Of a stretch of DNA of 64,000 bases, positions 44,075 to 51,864 are shown piece by piece. Within the stretch, counting starts at the first letter, position 1. Each line of letters begins with the position of its first letter. The translations under genes were made by a program, and so were the position numbers. The notes under the pieces are model-generated. The model worked only from the letters and a program-made list of their open reading frames with translations. It was not told where the DNA came from and made no database searches. Location: NCBI RefSeq assembly GCF_002209555.1, contig NZ_NJIF01000003.1:248001-312000 (forward strand), read 5' to 3'. The DNA is from Achromobacter insolitus. GTDB lineage: Bacteria; Pseudomonadota; Gammaproteobacteria; Burkholderiales; Burkholderiaceae_B.

Positions 44075-45663
44075 CCCATTCCGCCAAACCCGTCAACTTC
44101 CTGCTGTTCATCACCGACCAGCATCGCGCCGACCATCTGGGAGCCTATGGCAACCGGGTAGTGCGCACGCCCAACCTGGACCGGCTGGCGGCCTCGGGCT
44201 GGCGCGCCGACAACATGCACGTGGCCACGCCCATCTGCATGCCGAACCGCGCCAGCTTGATGACCGGGCGCTACCCCTCCGCGCACGGCGCGCGCCACAA
44301 CGGTATTGCGCTGTCGCTGCGCAGCCGCACATTTGTCGAGGCCATGCGCGAGGCAGGCTACGGTACTGCCCTGGTGGGCAAGGTGCACCTGCAGAACATG
44401 ACGGACATCCCGCCCTCCTGGCCAGTACGTGCCGAGGACAGGCTGCCGCGGGAGGCGGTCGAGCCCGACGCCGGCCGCTACGACCAGGAACAGCGCAAGC
44501 TGTGGCTTGAATGTCCGGACCATGAGCTGAGCTATCCGTACTATGGCTTTGAGCAGGTGGATCTGGTCGATGACCATAGCGACGACGTGCATGGCCACTA
44601 CCGCCGCTGGCTGCGGCGGACGCATCCGGAAGTCGAAGCCCTGATAGGCCCGACGCATGCCATTCCCGCGCCGGAGTATGAGCTGACGCGCATCCGCCAG
44701 GCATGGCGCACGCGGGTGCCTGAAGAGCTCTATCCCACGGCCTACATTGCCGACCGCAGCATCGATGCGCTGCGTGGCTATGCGGCATCCGGCCAACCGT
44801 TCTTCCTGCAGTGTTCCTTCCCCGACCCGCACCATCCTTTCACGCCGCCCGGGCGATTCTGGGATCTGCACCGGCCCGAGGACATGGAGTTGCCGGCGTC
44901 CTTTTATGGCGCCGGGACGCCGCCGCCACACGTCGCCTGGCTGCGCGCCCAACGCGATGCCGGCACGGCGATAAAACACACACCCGCGATCTTTTCCTGC
45001 AACGAGCGCGAAGCGCGGGAAGCGCTGGCCCTGAACTACGGTTCGATCGCCAACATCGACAACCAGATCGGCCGGGTATTGACCGAACTCGACACACTAG
45101 GGCTGACCGACAACACGGTGGTGATCTTCACCAGCGACCACGGCGATTACCTGGGCGATCATCAATTGATGCTGAAGGGGCCCATCCATTACCGTGGCTT
45201 GACGCGGGTGCCGTTCATCTGGCGCGATCCCGCCGCGGCACGGGTGGCGGGAGCCGCCAGCGATGCCTTGCTCAGCACCATCGACGTTGCGCCCACCGTG
45301 CTGGCGCGCGCAGGCGTGCGGCCCTACAACGGAATCCAGGGGCGCGATATGGCGGGCCTTATCGCCGGACGTGAACCGGCCGTGCGCGACGCGCTGATGA
45401 TCGAAGAAGAAGGGCAGCGCGTGATCCTCGGCTTTGACAGCCGCATCCGCTGCCGCACGCTGCTGGCCGACGGGTTCCGGGTCACGGTCTATGACGGCGC
45501 GCGGTGGGGCGAGCTCTATGACCTGAAGCAGGATCCGCACGAACTGCGCAACCTGTGGGACGACCCAGCGCGCGCGGGCGATCGGGCGCGGCTGCTGGAG
45601 CGGCTGGCCTACGGCATGCTGGAGCATATCGACACCAGTCCCTATCCCAGCGCATTGGCGTGA
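44071..45663 (+). CDS. Sulfatase (formylglycine-dependent hydrolase)
   Basis: A 530-residue hydrolase of the alkaline-phosphatase superfamily. Metal-binding residues start in LLFITDQHRADHLGAYGN. The formylglycine motif reads C-M-P-N-R in ICMPNRASLMTGRYPSAHG, keeping CxPxR but with N where S is usual. The second metal site is in IFTSDHGDYLGDHQL, and the catalytic Lys/His context is LVGKVHLQN. No signal peptide is visible, so it is probably cytoplasmic. That fits import of the substrate through the co-translated Bug receptor. It resembles choline-sulfatase and phosphonate monoester hydrolase relatives; which ester is cleaved is not decided. Confidence 0.85.
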   Translation: MTHSAKPVNFLLFITDQHRADHLGAYGNRVVRTPNLDRLAASGWRADNMHVATPICMPNRASLMTGRYPSAHGARHNGIALSLRSRTFVEAMREAGYGTALVGKVHLQNMTDIPPSWPVRAEDRLPREAVEPDAGRYDQEQRKLWLECPDHELSYPYYGFEQVDLVDDHSDDVHGHYRRWLRRTHPEVEALIGPTHAIPAPEYELTRIRQAWRTRVPEELYPTAYIADRSIDALRGYAASGQPFFLQCSFPDPHHPFTPPGRFWDLHRPEDMELPASFYGAGTPPPHVAWLRAQRDAGTAIKHTPAIFSCNEREAREALALNYGSIANIDNQIGRVLTELDTLGLTDNTVVIFTSDHGDYLGDHQLMLKGPIHYRGLTRVPFIWRDPAAARVAGAASDALLSTIDVAPTVLARAGVRPYNGIQGRDMAGLIAGREPAVRDALMIEEEGQRVILGFDSRIRCRTLLADGFRVTVYDGARWGELYDLKQDPHELRNLWDDPARAGDRARLLERLAYGMLEHIDTSPYPSALA

Positions 45664-45674
45664 TGCGGGGCGGT

Positions 45675-45690
45675 CGGCCCGGGTGGGCCG
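45675..45690. terminator. Hairpin between convergent sulfatase and ABC-F genes
   Basis: CGGCCC at 45675-45680 pairs with GGGCCG at 45685-45690 around GGGT in the 48-base gap between convergent stops. There is no T tract, so this is only a candidate shared terminator. Confidence 0.3.
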
Positions 45691-45711
45691 CTCCGGGCGG
45701 CGCGCTCTGCC

Positions 45712-47343
45712 TCAGGCGGCCTTGGCGGCCAGCTTGGTCTTGTAGAGCCAGTCCTTGTAGTCGTCCAGGTCGCCGTCGAAGGGGCTGACTTCGCCGTCGG
45801 CCACGATGATGAATTCATCGGTGGTGGCGCGCAGCAAGTGCCGGTCGTGAGATACCAGCATCAGCGTGCCTTCGAACTGGGCCAGCGCACTCGTCAGGGC
45901 TTCCCGGGTTTCCAGGTCCAGATGGTTGGTGGGCTCGTCCAGCAGCAGCAGGTTGGGGCGCTGCCATACGATCAGGGCCAGCGCCAGCCGCGCCTTCTCC
46001 CCGCCGGAGAAGGGCGCGATGGAACTGGTCGCCATGTTGCCGTTGAAGTTGAAGCTGCCCAGGAAGTTGCGCAATTCCTGCTCGCGCACTGTGGGCGCGA
46101 TCTTCGTCATGTGCCATAGCGGCGATTCGTCATGGCGCAGCATTTCCACCTGATGCTGGGCGAAATAGCCGATCGACAGCCCTTTGTTGAACTGCGCTTC
46201 GCCGGCCAGCGTCTGCAGTTCGCCCGCGATGGTCTTGATGAAGGTGGATTTGCCCGCGCCGTTGATGCCGAGCAAGCCGATGCGTTGGCCGGCCTGCAGC
46301 GAGAAATTGACGCCCGAGACGATGATCTTGTCGGATACGGCTTGCGTGTCCTCATCGGTCACCCGGTAGCCGGCGCTGACCGCGTCCATGGTCAACAGCG
46401 GGTTGGGCGCGCGCAAGGGTTCGCGGAATTCAAAGGAGAACTCGGCGGCCGCGCGCAGCGGCGCCACTTCCTCCATGCGGGCCAGCGCCTTGATACGGCT
46501 TTGGGCCTGGCGCGCCTTGCTGGCCTGGGCCTTGAAGCGGTCAATGAAGGATTGCAGGTGCGCGCGCTGGCGCATCTGCTTTTCCTGCATGCCTTGGGCC
46601 AGTTCCAGCTGCGCGGCACGCTGGCGTTCAAAGGATGAGTAATGGCCGGAGTAGCGCTTGAGCTTGCGTTCATCGATGTGGACGATGACATTGACCACGC
46701 CATCCAGGAAGTCCCGGTCATGCGAAATGACGATGAGGGTGCCGGGATAGCGCTTGAGCCAGTCTTCCAGCCAGATGATGGCGTCCAGATCCAAGTGGTT
46801 GGTGGGTTCGTCCAGCAGCAGCAGGTCCGACGGGCACATCAGCGCCTGCGCCAGATTCAAGCGCATGCGCCAGCCGCCGGAAAAGCTCGTCAGGGGCAAA
46901 TGCATCTGCGCCTGCGTGAAGCCCAGGCCGGTCAGCAGCTGTTCGGCGCGCGAATGCACGGTGTAGGCATCCGCATCGGCAAGCGCTGCATAGATCTCGG
47001 CCATGCGCAGGCCGTTCTCGACGCTTTCGGGTTCGGCTTCCAGCAGGGCCAGCTCCGCCTCCAGTTTGCGCAGCGTGACGTCGCCATCGATGGCGTATTC
47101 GATGGCAGGGCGATCCAGCGCGGGCGTTTCCTGCGCCACGTAGGCCATGCGCCAACTGGCCGGATAGTCCAGGTCGCCCTGGTCGGCGTGCAGCGTGCCG
47201 CGCAGCAAGCCGAACAGGCTGGACTTGCCCGCGCCATTGGCGCCGATGAGGCCGATCTTGTCGCCGGGATTGAGCAGCAGGTCGACCTTGTCGAGCAAGG
47301 GCTTGACGCCGCGCATGAGTGAAACTTGTTGGAAGCGGATCAT
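45712..47343 (-). CDS. yheS: ABC-F ATPase, YheS-like, without C-terminal coiled coil
   Basis: A 543-residue cytoplasmic protein with two ABC domains and no membrane part, expected to act on ribosomes. Walker A motifs are GANGAGKSS and GINGAGKST; the signatures are SFSGGWRMRL and FSGGEKARL; both Walker B motifs read LLLLDEPTNHLDL. The linker between the domains (about 245-320) is the P-site tRNA-interaction arm, rich in Q, R and K. The sequence follows E. coli YheS closely but stops at DYKDWLYKTKLAAKAA, about 90 residues short, lacking the C-terminal coiled coil. The ATG at 47343 starts at the family position; the longer frame to 47562 is unrelated. Confidence 0.9.
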   Translation of the reverse strand: MIRFQQVSLMRGVKPLLDKVDLLLNPGDKIGLIGANGAGKSSLFGLLRGTLHADQGDLDYPASWRMAYVAQETPALDRPAIEYAIDGDVTLRKLEAELALLEAEPESVENGLRMAEIYAALADADAYTVHSRAEQLLTGLGFTQAQMHLPLTSFSGGWRMRLNLAQALMCPSDLLLLDEPTNHLDLDAIIWLEDWLKRYPGTLIVISHDRDFLDGVVNVIVHIDERKLKRYSGHYSSFERQRAAQLELAQGMQEKQMRQRAHLQSFIDRFKAQASKARQAQSRIKALARMEEVAPLRAAAEFSFEFREPLRAPNPLLTMDAVSAGYRVTDEDTQAVSDKIIVSGVNFSLQAGQRIGLLGINGAGKSTFIKTIAGELQTLAGEAQFNKGLSIGYFAQHQVEMLRHDESPLWHMTKIAPTVREQELRNFLGSFNFNGNMATSSIAPFSGGEKARLALALIVWQRPNLLLLDEPTNHLDLETREALTSALAQFEGTLMLVSHDRHLLRATTDEFIIVADGEVSPFDGDLDDYKDWLYKTKLAAKAA

Positions 47344-47512
47344 GGGTGGTGCAACAGGGAACGCGGCGGGATTCCCGCCGGCCAGGCGCGGTGTAAATAA
47401 TTGGGGAAGGGAAGCGCACAGGCGGCGCGACAGGCGGACGGAACGGGTGTTCGCTCCACGGCAAGGCCGGTATTGTACCGGGCTTGCCGTGCCCGCCGCG
47501 CAACAGCGTCCT

Positions 47513-48508
47513 TTACCGCGACGCGAACCGGCTGTCCAGCACGCGGCGCAGACGCACCGCATCCCCGAAGCGCGAGCCGTTGGTGCCTTGTGCGTTGAGC
47601 AACACCATGGCCAGGTTGCGCTGGCCGACCTTGACCGCCATGACCAGGCAGTCGCCGGCTTCGCGGGTGGTGCCGGTCTTGGACACCAGGATGTCCCATT
47701 GCGGACGGCCCACCAGGATGTTGGTGTTGCGGAAGGTCTGGCCCGCGGCCTGGTAGCTTGTCTCGCCGGTGTATTGCCGGATCAGCGGCTGCGTGGAAAT
47801 CGCCTCGAGCAACTTGACGAGATCCCTGGCCGAAGACTGGTTTTCGTTCGACAGGCCGCTAGGCTCGGCGAAGCTGGAGTCGGTCATGCCCAGCGCGCGG
47901 GCTTCGGCGTTCATCGCCGCGACGAAGGCCGACGTGCCGCCGGTATAGGTACGCCCCAGCGCCTGCGCGGCGCTGTTTTCGGAAGGTACCAGCGCCAGCC
48001 GCAGCAAATCGGCGCGGCTCAGTTTGGTGCCGGCCGTCAAGCGCGAGGGCAGTTCGCTCGAGGATCTGGTGTCGCTGGCGTCGATCGTGATGATCTCGTC
48101 CATGGGCAGGCCAGCCTTGACCAGCGTCAGCGCCGCCATGAGCTTGGTGATGGAGGCGATGGGCCGCACGGCCCCCTCATTGCGCGCGAACAGCACCTCC
48201 GAGGTGTCCATGTCCTGGACCAGGATCGTAGTGGACTTGAGCTTGCCGATTTCCTTGGCCGGATCGCGCGTGACCAGCGGAGCGTTGAGCGCCGCGTCGG
48301 GGTCCAAGGGTTCAGGTTGCGCGCCCCAGCGCTGGACAGCGATGCGCTTGCCGTAACCATGCTGGCACATCGGCAGGGAAGGCTGGGAATTGCAGGGGTG
48401 GAAATTGGCAACCTGTGCATGCGCCGGCGCCGGCAGGCTCGCTGCGGCGGCGGCCCAGAGCGCCGCCAGTAACAATGACATCGATATCTGTCGCAAGATC
48501 AGCGCCAC
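47513..48508 (-). CDS. pbpG: D-alanyl-D-alanine endopeptidase (PBP7)
   Basis: A 331-residue periplasmic peptidoglycan endopeptidase of the S11 family. The catalytic motifs are complete: SITK (SxxK), SEN (SxN, in LVPSENSAAQALG) and KTG (VSKTGTTREAG). The N-terminal signal peptide ends APAHAQ. I favour a GTG start at 48508 because GGGGAG lies five bases upstream and it yields a signal peptide with an Arg (ALILRQISMSLLL). ATG starts at 48565 and 48481 have no ribosome-binding site, and the latter lacks a charged n-region. It is transcribed separately from yheS, 169 bases apart. Confidence 0.88.
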   Translation of the reverse strand: MALILRQISMSLLLAALWAAAAASLPAPAHAQVANFHPCNSQPSLPMCQHGYGKRIAVQRWGAQPEPLDPDAALNAPLVTRDPAKEIGKLKSTTILVQDMDTSEVLFARNEGAVRPIASITKLMAALTLVKAGLPMDEIITIDASDTRSSSELPSRLTAGTKLSRADLLRLALVPSENSAAQALGRTYTGGTSAFVAAMNAEARALGMTDSSFAEPSGLSNENQSSARDLVKLLEAISTQPLIRQYTGETSYQAAGQTFRNTNILVGRPQWDILVSKTGTTREAGDCLVMAVKVGQRNLAMVLLNAQGTNGSRFGDAVRLRRVLDSRFASR

Positions 48509-48686
48509 GACGGCTCCCCGATTTGCCGGCAACGCCCATGGCAGCGCGTTACTGGCAATATGCATTTGAAAGCCGATATTACTGCTGAAGGGTCGATTGT
48601 TGCTGCCGTGTTTGTTACTGCTGCCATATGTATCCGTGCCCCGGGGTGCGGCGGCGTAGGGGAGAAGGAGCTTGCCTTCGGCCGCG

Positions 48687-49556
48687 CTAGGCGCGCGAGA
48701 TGGCCGCGGCCAGCGCCAGCACGCGTTCCGCGTCAAGGGCGTGCAGGTTCTCCACCAGCGCCCCGTCGACCACGGCCACGCCCTGGCCGGCAGCCTGCGC
48801 CGCCCGCCAGGCATCCAGGCGTTTGCGCGCCGTGGCAAGTTCTTCTTTGGTGGGCGCGAACGCGGCATTGGCCGCGGCGATCTGCTTTGGATGGATGAGC
48901 GTCTTGCCATCGAAGCCCTGGTCGCGTCCCTGCTTGCACGCTGCCTCCAGGCCTGCGTCGTCGTGCAGGTCCAGGTGCACGCCGTCCAGTACCGCGAGGC
49001 CGTGGGCTCTCGCCGCCATTACCGCCATCGAGCGCGCCAACAGGGTTTCTTCGCGTGACGGCGTGTGGCGTGCATGCAGATCCTTGACCAGGTCCGAGGT
49101 GCCGACGACGATGGCGGCCAGCCTGGGGTGGCCGCCAGCGATCGCGTCCAGGCGCAGGAAACCCAGCGGCGTTTCCGCCATGGCCCAAAGGGGCAGGTCG
49201 GCTGGCGCGCCCGCGGCATCCAGCGCCTGGACCAGCGCGGCGAGCTGTCCGGCTGATTGCACTTTGGGCAACAGCACGGCATCGGCGCCGCATCGGGCGA
49301 TGGCCTGGACATCTTGCAGCCCCCACGGCGTATCCAGCGCATTGATACGCACGATGCACTCGCGGCGTCCGTAGCCGCCGGTGCGCAGGGCATCCGCGAC
49401 CTGCTCGCGCGCCTGGGCCTTGGCATCGGGCGCGACCGCGTCTTCCAGGTCAAGAATCAAGGCGTCGGCGTCCAGGCTGCGCGCCTTGTCCAGCGCGCGG
49501 GCATTGGCGCCTGGCATATAAAGCACCGAGCGGCGAGGGCGTATCGGAATAGTCAT
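48687..49556 (-). CDS. HpcH/HpaI aldolase / CitE-like lyase
   Basis: A 289-residue cytoplasmic TIM-barrel enzyme. The N-terminus RRSVLYMPGANARALDKARSLDADALILDLEDAV is the CitE/malyl-CoA lyase start (read in parts). The Arg of VRINALDTPWG, the metal-binding Glu of WAMAETPLGFL and Asp of VVGTSDLVKDL, and the GFDGKTLIHPKQI block are present. Members cleave citryl-CoA, malyl-CoA or citramalyl-CoA. No citDF partners are adjacent, so a malyl- or citramalyl-CoA-type lyase is more likely than citrate lyase. It ends the transcript that begins beyond the adjacent regulator gene only if the nine-base gap is read through. Confidence 0.87.
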   Translation of the reverse strand: MTIPIRPRRSVLYMPGANARALDKARSLDADALILDLEDAVAPDAKAQAREQVADALRTGGYGRRECIVRINALDTPWGLQDVQAIARCGADAVLLPKVQSAGQLAALVQALDAAGAPADLPLWAMAETPLGFLRLDAIAGGHPRLAAIVVGTSDLVKDLHARHTPSREETLLARSMAVMAARAHGLAVLDGVHLDLHDDAGLEAACKQGRDQGFDGKTLIHPKQIAAANAAFAPTKEELATARKRLDAWRAAQAAGQGVAVVDGALVENLHALDAERVLALAAAISRA

Positions 49557-49565
49557 GGCGTGGTT

Positions 49566-50285
49566 TCAGTTCTTGGTGTTGCTGACGATCTGCACAGGCG
49601 TGGTGCAGACATAACCCACGCCGTATACGGTGCGTATGCCCATGTCGCCGCCGGCCAGCGCGCGCAGTTTGCGGCGCAAGCGATGCATGTGGGCGTCCAG
49701 CCGGTGCGTGTCATAGGCCTGGACGCTGGCGCCCAGCGCCTCGATCAGCCGGGCGCGAGACAACGGTAGTGGAGCAGCCTGGATCAGTGCGCCGATCAGC
49801 CTGCTCTCGGTGTCGGTGATGTCCACGCTGACCTGTTGGGGCGACACCAGCACCCGGCGGGCGGGATCGAAACGCCAGGCGCCGGATTCGGATGCCTCGG
49901 CGTTTCCGGCTGGCACCACCCGCAGGCGGCGCGACAACGACACCAGCGTGGCGCCCAGCTCGGCCAGATTGACGGGCTTGGTCAGGTAATGGTCCGCGCC
50001 CAGGCTCAGGCCCGAGACCTTGTCCTCGCTCAACAGGCGCCCGGTCAGCATGATGATGCCCATTGAAGGAAACGAGGTTCGCAGGTGCGAGACGCGAGTC
50101 AGCGCGTCGCCGTCGGGCAGCATGGCGTCCAGCACGAGGATGCCTGGCGTGACGGTCAGTAGCAGCTGGTCCAGCTCGGCCAGGGAGCCGGCAGTGAGGA
50201 TCCTGCGGTCCAGGCCGAGGTCCTGTATGTATTCGGCGATAGTGTCGCGCCAGTCTCCGTGGTCGTCGACGATGATGATGGTCAC
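49566..50285 (-). CDS. Orphan OmpR-family response regulator
   Basis: A 239-residue DNA-binding regulator. The receiver (about 1-115) has the acidic pair in VDDHGDW, the acceptor Asp in LVLDAMLPDGDAL, the Thr of IMLTGR and the Lys of YLTKPVN. The winged helix (about 145-235) shows ITDTESRLIGALIQAAP, DTHRLDAHMHRLRRKLR and TVYGVGYVC. No kinase gene is adjacent. I place the start at a GTG (50285) because TIIIVDD begins there; the open frame extends to a TTG at 50315 and neither has a clear ribosome-binding site. It lies nine bases before the CitE-like gene. Confidence 0.8.
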   Translation of the reverse strand: MTIIIVDDHGDWRDTIAEYIQDLGLDRRILTAGSLAELDQLLLTVTPGILVLDAMLPDGDALTRVSHLRTSFPSMGIIMLTGRLLSEDKVSGLSLGADHYLTKPVNLAELGATLVSLSRRLRVVPAGNAEASESGAWRFDPARRVLVSPQQVSVDITDTESRLIGALIQAAPLPLSRARLIEALGASVQAYDTHRLDAHMHRLRRKLRALAGGDMGIRTVYGVGYVCTTPVQIVSNTKN

Positions 50286-50605
50286 GGCGAGTCCGGCGTC
50301 AGCGGTTGCGCGCAAGGAGCTTCGAGTGCAAACACGCTATCCGCTCCTTGTATCTGGGTCTTCTTGTAGGGGGAGAATTCGCTTGCGCGATATTTTTCGT
50401 ATGGCGCGCTTGCGGAGAATATCATCATCGCCACTGCGGCGCCGCGTCAAGAATCGCGGATGGCGACCGGGTGCTGGGGTGGCCGCGAGTGGTCAAAAAA
50501 TGAGCAGCCCGTCGCGTATCCGCCGAACGGCCATCAGCCATGGGTTCGAACCATTTTTATCCACAGAAATTGTGGATAAGGCCGCCCCTGTGGATACTGT
50601 TCTTT
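50286..50605. other. Gene-free region containing a DnaA-box cluster
   Basis: No gene is supported here. Three DnaA-box-type 9-mers lie in 41 bases: TTATCCACA at 50557-50565, its complement TGTGGATAA at 50571-50579, and TGTGGATAC at 50589-50597 (one mismatch). The first two form a perfect inverted pair with a five-base centre and could also fold as a hairpin. The rest of the stretch, next to the regulator start, shows no clear promoter. Confidence 0.55.
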
Positions 50606-51094
50606 TTATGTAGGCAGGTGCTCGACCGGAACGCCCGGCGGTACCTTGCGCATGCGGTCGCGTTCGATGCGCGGCGCCGCAAAACGCGTCTTGCGCGCGG
50701 CTGCATTCTGCAGCAGCACGGACAGCACGGCACCTTTGTCCTGTATCCACTGGCTTTTGCCCCGCAGCAATTTCATGGCGTTCTCGGCCGTGCCCAGGCG
50801 GTACGACATGGCGTTGATCTGGACCGAGGTCTTGCCATTGAACAAGGACACATCCTGTTCGGTGATCGCCGCGGCATCGAGGTTGCTGCTGTCGTGGTCG
50901 ATGCGGTAGACGAACTTCAAGCCGCTGTGCGGATCCTGCACCACGACGAACTTGTCCGATCCGGAGACGTCCGAGAGCATGCCGATCACCGGCGATTCGA
51001 CCAGTTGGTTGCCCCGCTGTTCTTCGGTGTAGAGGAATATCGTGTGGCGCGTATGGGCGGCCGGGGCGGCCGGGGCGGCGTTAGTGTGTTGCAT
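50606..51094 (-). CDS. Unrecognised 162-residue protein
   Basis: I do not recognise this protein. It starts MQHTNAAPAAPAAPAAHTRH, an Ala/Pro-rich low-complexity N-terminus. A predicted beta-rich middle (SPVIGMLSDVSGSDKFVVVQDPHSGLKFVYRIDHD, given in part) follows, then a helical basic tail (LLQNAAARKTRFAAPRIERDRMRKV). No signal peptide or membrane helix is visible. The third-position GC bias matches true genes on the same strand. The ATG at 51094 is chosen because the middle domain is conserved-looking from there; upstream frame to 51208 is Pro/Gly-rich. It lies between the acetyltransferase and the DnaA-box region. Confidence 0.6.
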   Translation of the reverse strand: MQHTNAAPAAPAAHTRHTIFLYTEEQRGNQLVESPVIGMLSDVSGSDKFVVVQDPHSGLKFVYRIDHDSSNLDAAAITEQDVSLFNGKTSVQINAMSYRLGTAENAMKLLRGKSQWIQDKGAVLSVLLQNAAARKTRFAAPRIERDRMRKVPPGVPVEHLPT

Positions 51095-51156
51095 ACCTGG
51101 CGTGAGAAGTGCGGGTGGGCCATGAGACCCGGACAAGCGGAAAAGAGCAGGGCGAT

Positions 51157-51756
51157 TCAGGCGACACGGCGCAGGCGTGTCAGCAGGCGCGCTTTGACCG
51201 TCGGCCAATCTTCATCGAGGATCGCGAAATAGATCATGTCGCGCGCGCGCCCTGACTGCGCGATCAGGTGCTTGCGGAACACGCCTTCCTCGACACCGCC
51301 GATGCGGAGTATGGCCTGGCGCGATTGCATATTGCTCAGTTCGGTCTTGAATACGACGCGTATGATACCAATTGTTTCAAAAGCATGCTGCAACAACAGG
51401 AATTTGGCTTCGGTATTGGCGCCCGACCGCTGGCTTGAAGGCGTCAGCCAGGTACCGCCGATTTCCAGGCGCTTGTGAGCCAGCGCGACATCCATATAGC
51501 GTGTAGCGCCGATGATCTGGTCATCCTCCTGGCGCACGATGACAAACGGCAGGCAATGGCCTTCGCGTTGGGCAGCCAGCGCGCGGTCGACATAGCGCTG
51601 CATGTCATCCAGCGTCTGCACAGGTTCGGGCTGCAGCTTCCATAGCTCGGGATGCAGGCCTACTTGCGCAAGCGGGGCCGCATGGCCGGCCGCCAGGGGC
51701 TCAAGGCGCACGACCTCTCCGGCCAGTGTGACGGGTTGCAGGCGGGGGACTGTCAT
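51157..51756 (-). CDS. GNAT-family acetyltransferase (RimJ/RimL-like)
   Basis: A 199-residue cytoplasmic N-acetyltransferase. It shows the RimL-type pattern: VTLAGEVVRLEPLAAGHAAPLAQVG at the start, the beta-strand DQIIGATRYMDVALAHKRLEIGGTWL, and the acetyl-CoA loop WLTPSSQRSGANTEAKFLLLQHAFE (quoted in parts). The later region reads RVVFKTELSNMQSRQAILRIG, the usual family ending block. The ATG at 51756 has AAGGAA upstream; the longer frame lacks homology. The substrate is unknown. Confidence 0.87.
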   Translation of the reverse strand: MTVPRLQPVTLAGEVVRLEPLAAGHAAPLAQVGLHPELWKLQPEPVQTLDDMQRYVDRALAAQREGHCLPFVIVRQEDDQIIGATRYMDVALAHKRLEIGGTWLTPSSQRSGANTEAKFLLLQHAFETIGIIRVVFKTELSNMQSRQAILRIGGVEEGVFRKHLIAQSGRARDMIYFAILDEDWPTVKARLLTRLRRVA

Positions 51757-51864
51757 GGCGTATTCCTTGAAGGCAACCGGGGCGGTGGAAGCGTGCCGGG
51801 CAGGGAGGGATTCTACGCGCGCGCTCGCTTGCCGAACACCGCCCGCGAGCGCAGAATGCGCCGC

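Noticed and set aside
50557..50579. Rho-independent terminator formed by the two inverted DnaA boxes
   Set aside because: The stem is AT-rich and the T tract is missing on the minus strand, where the upstream gene lies; the sequence match to DnaA boxes is more specific.
50557..50597. Chromosomal origin of replication
   Set aside because: Only three boxes, no AT-rich unwinding stretch and no dnaA or dnaN beside it; called a DnaA-box cluster instead.
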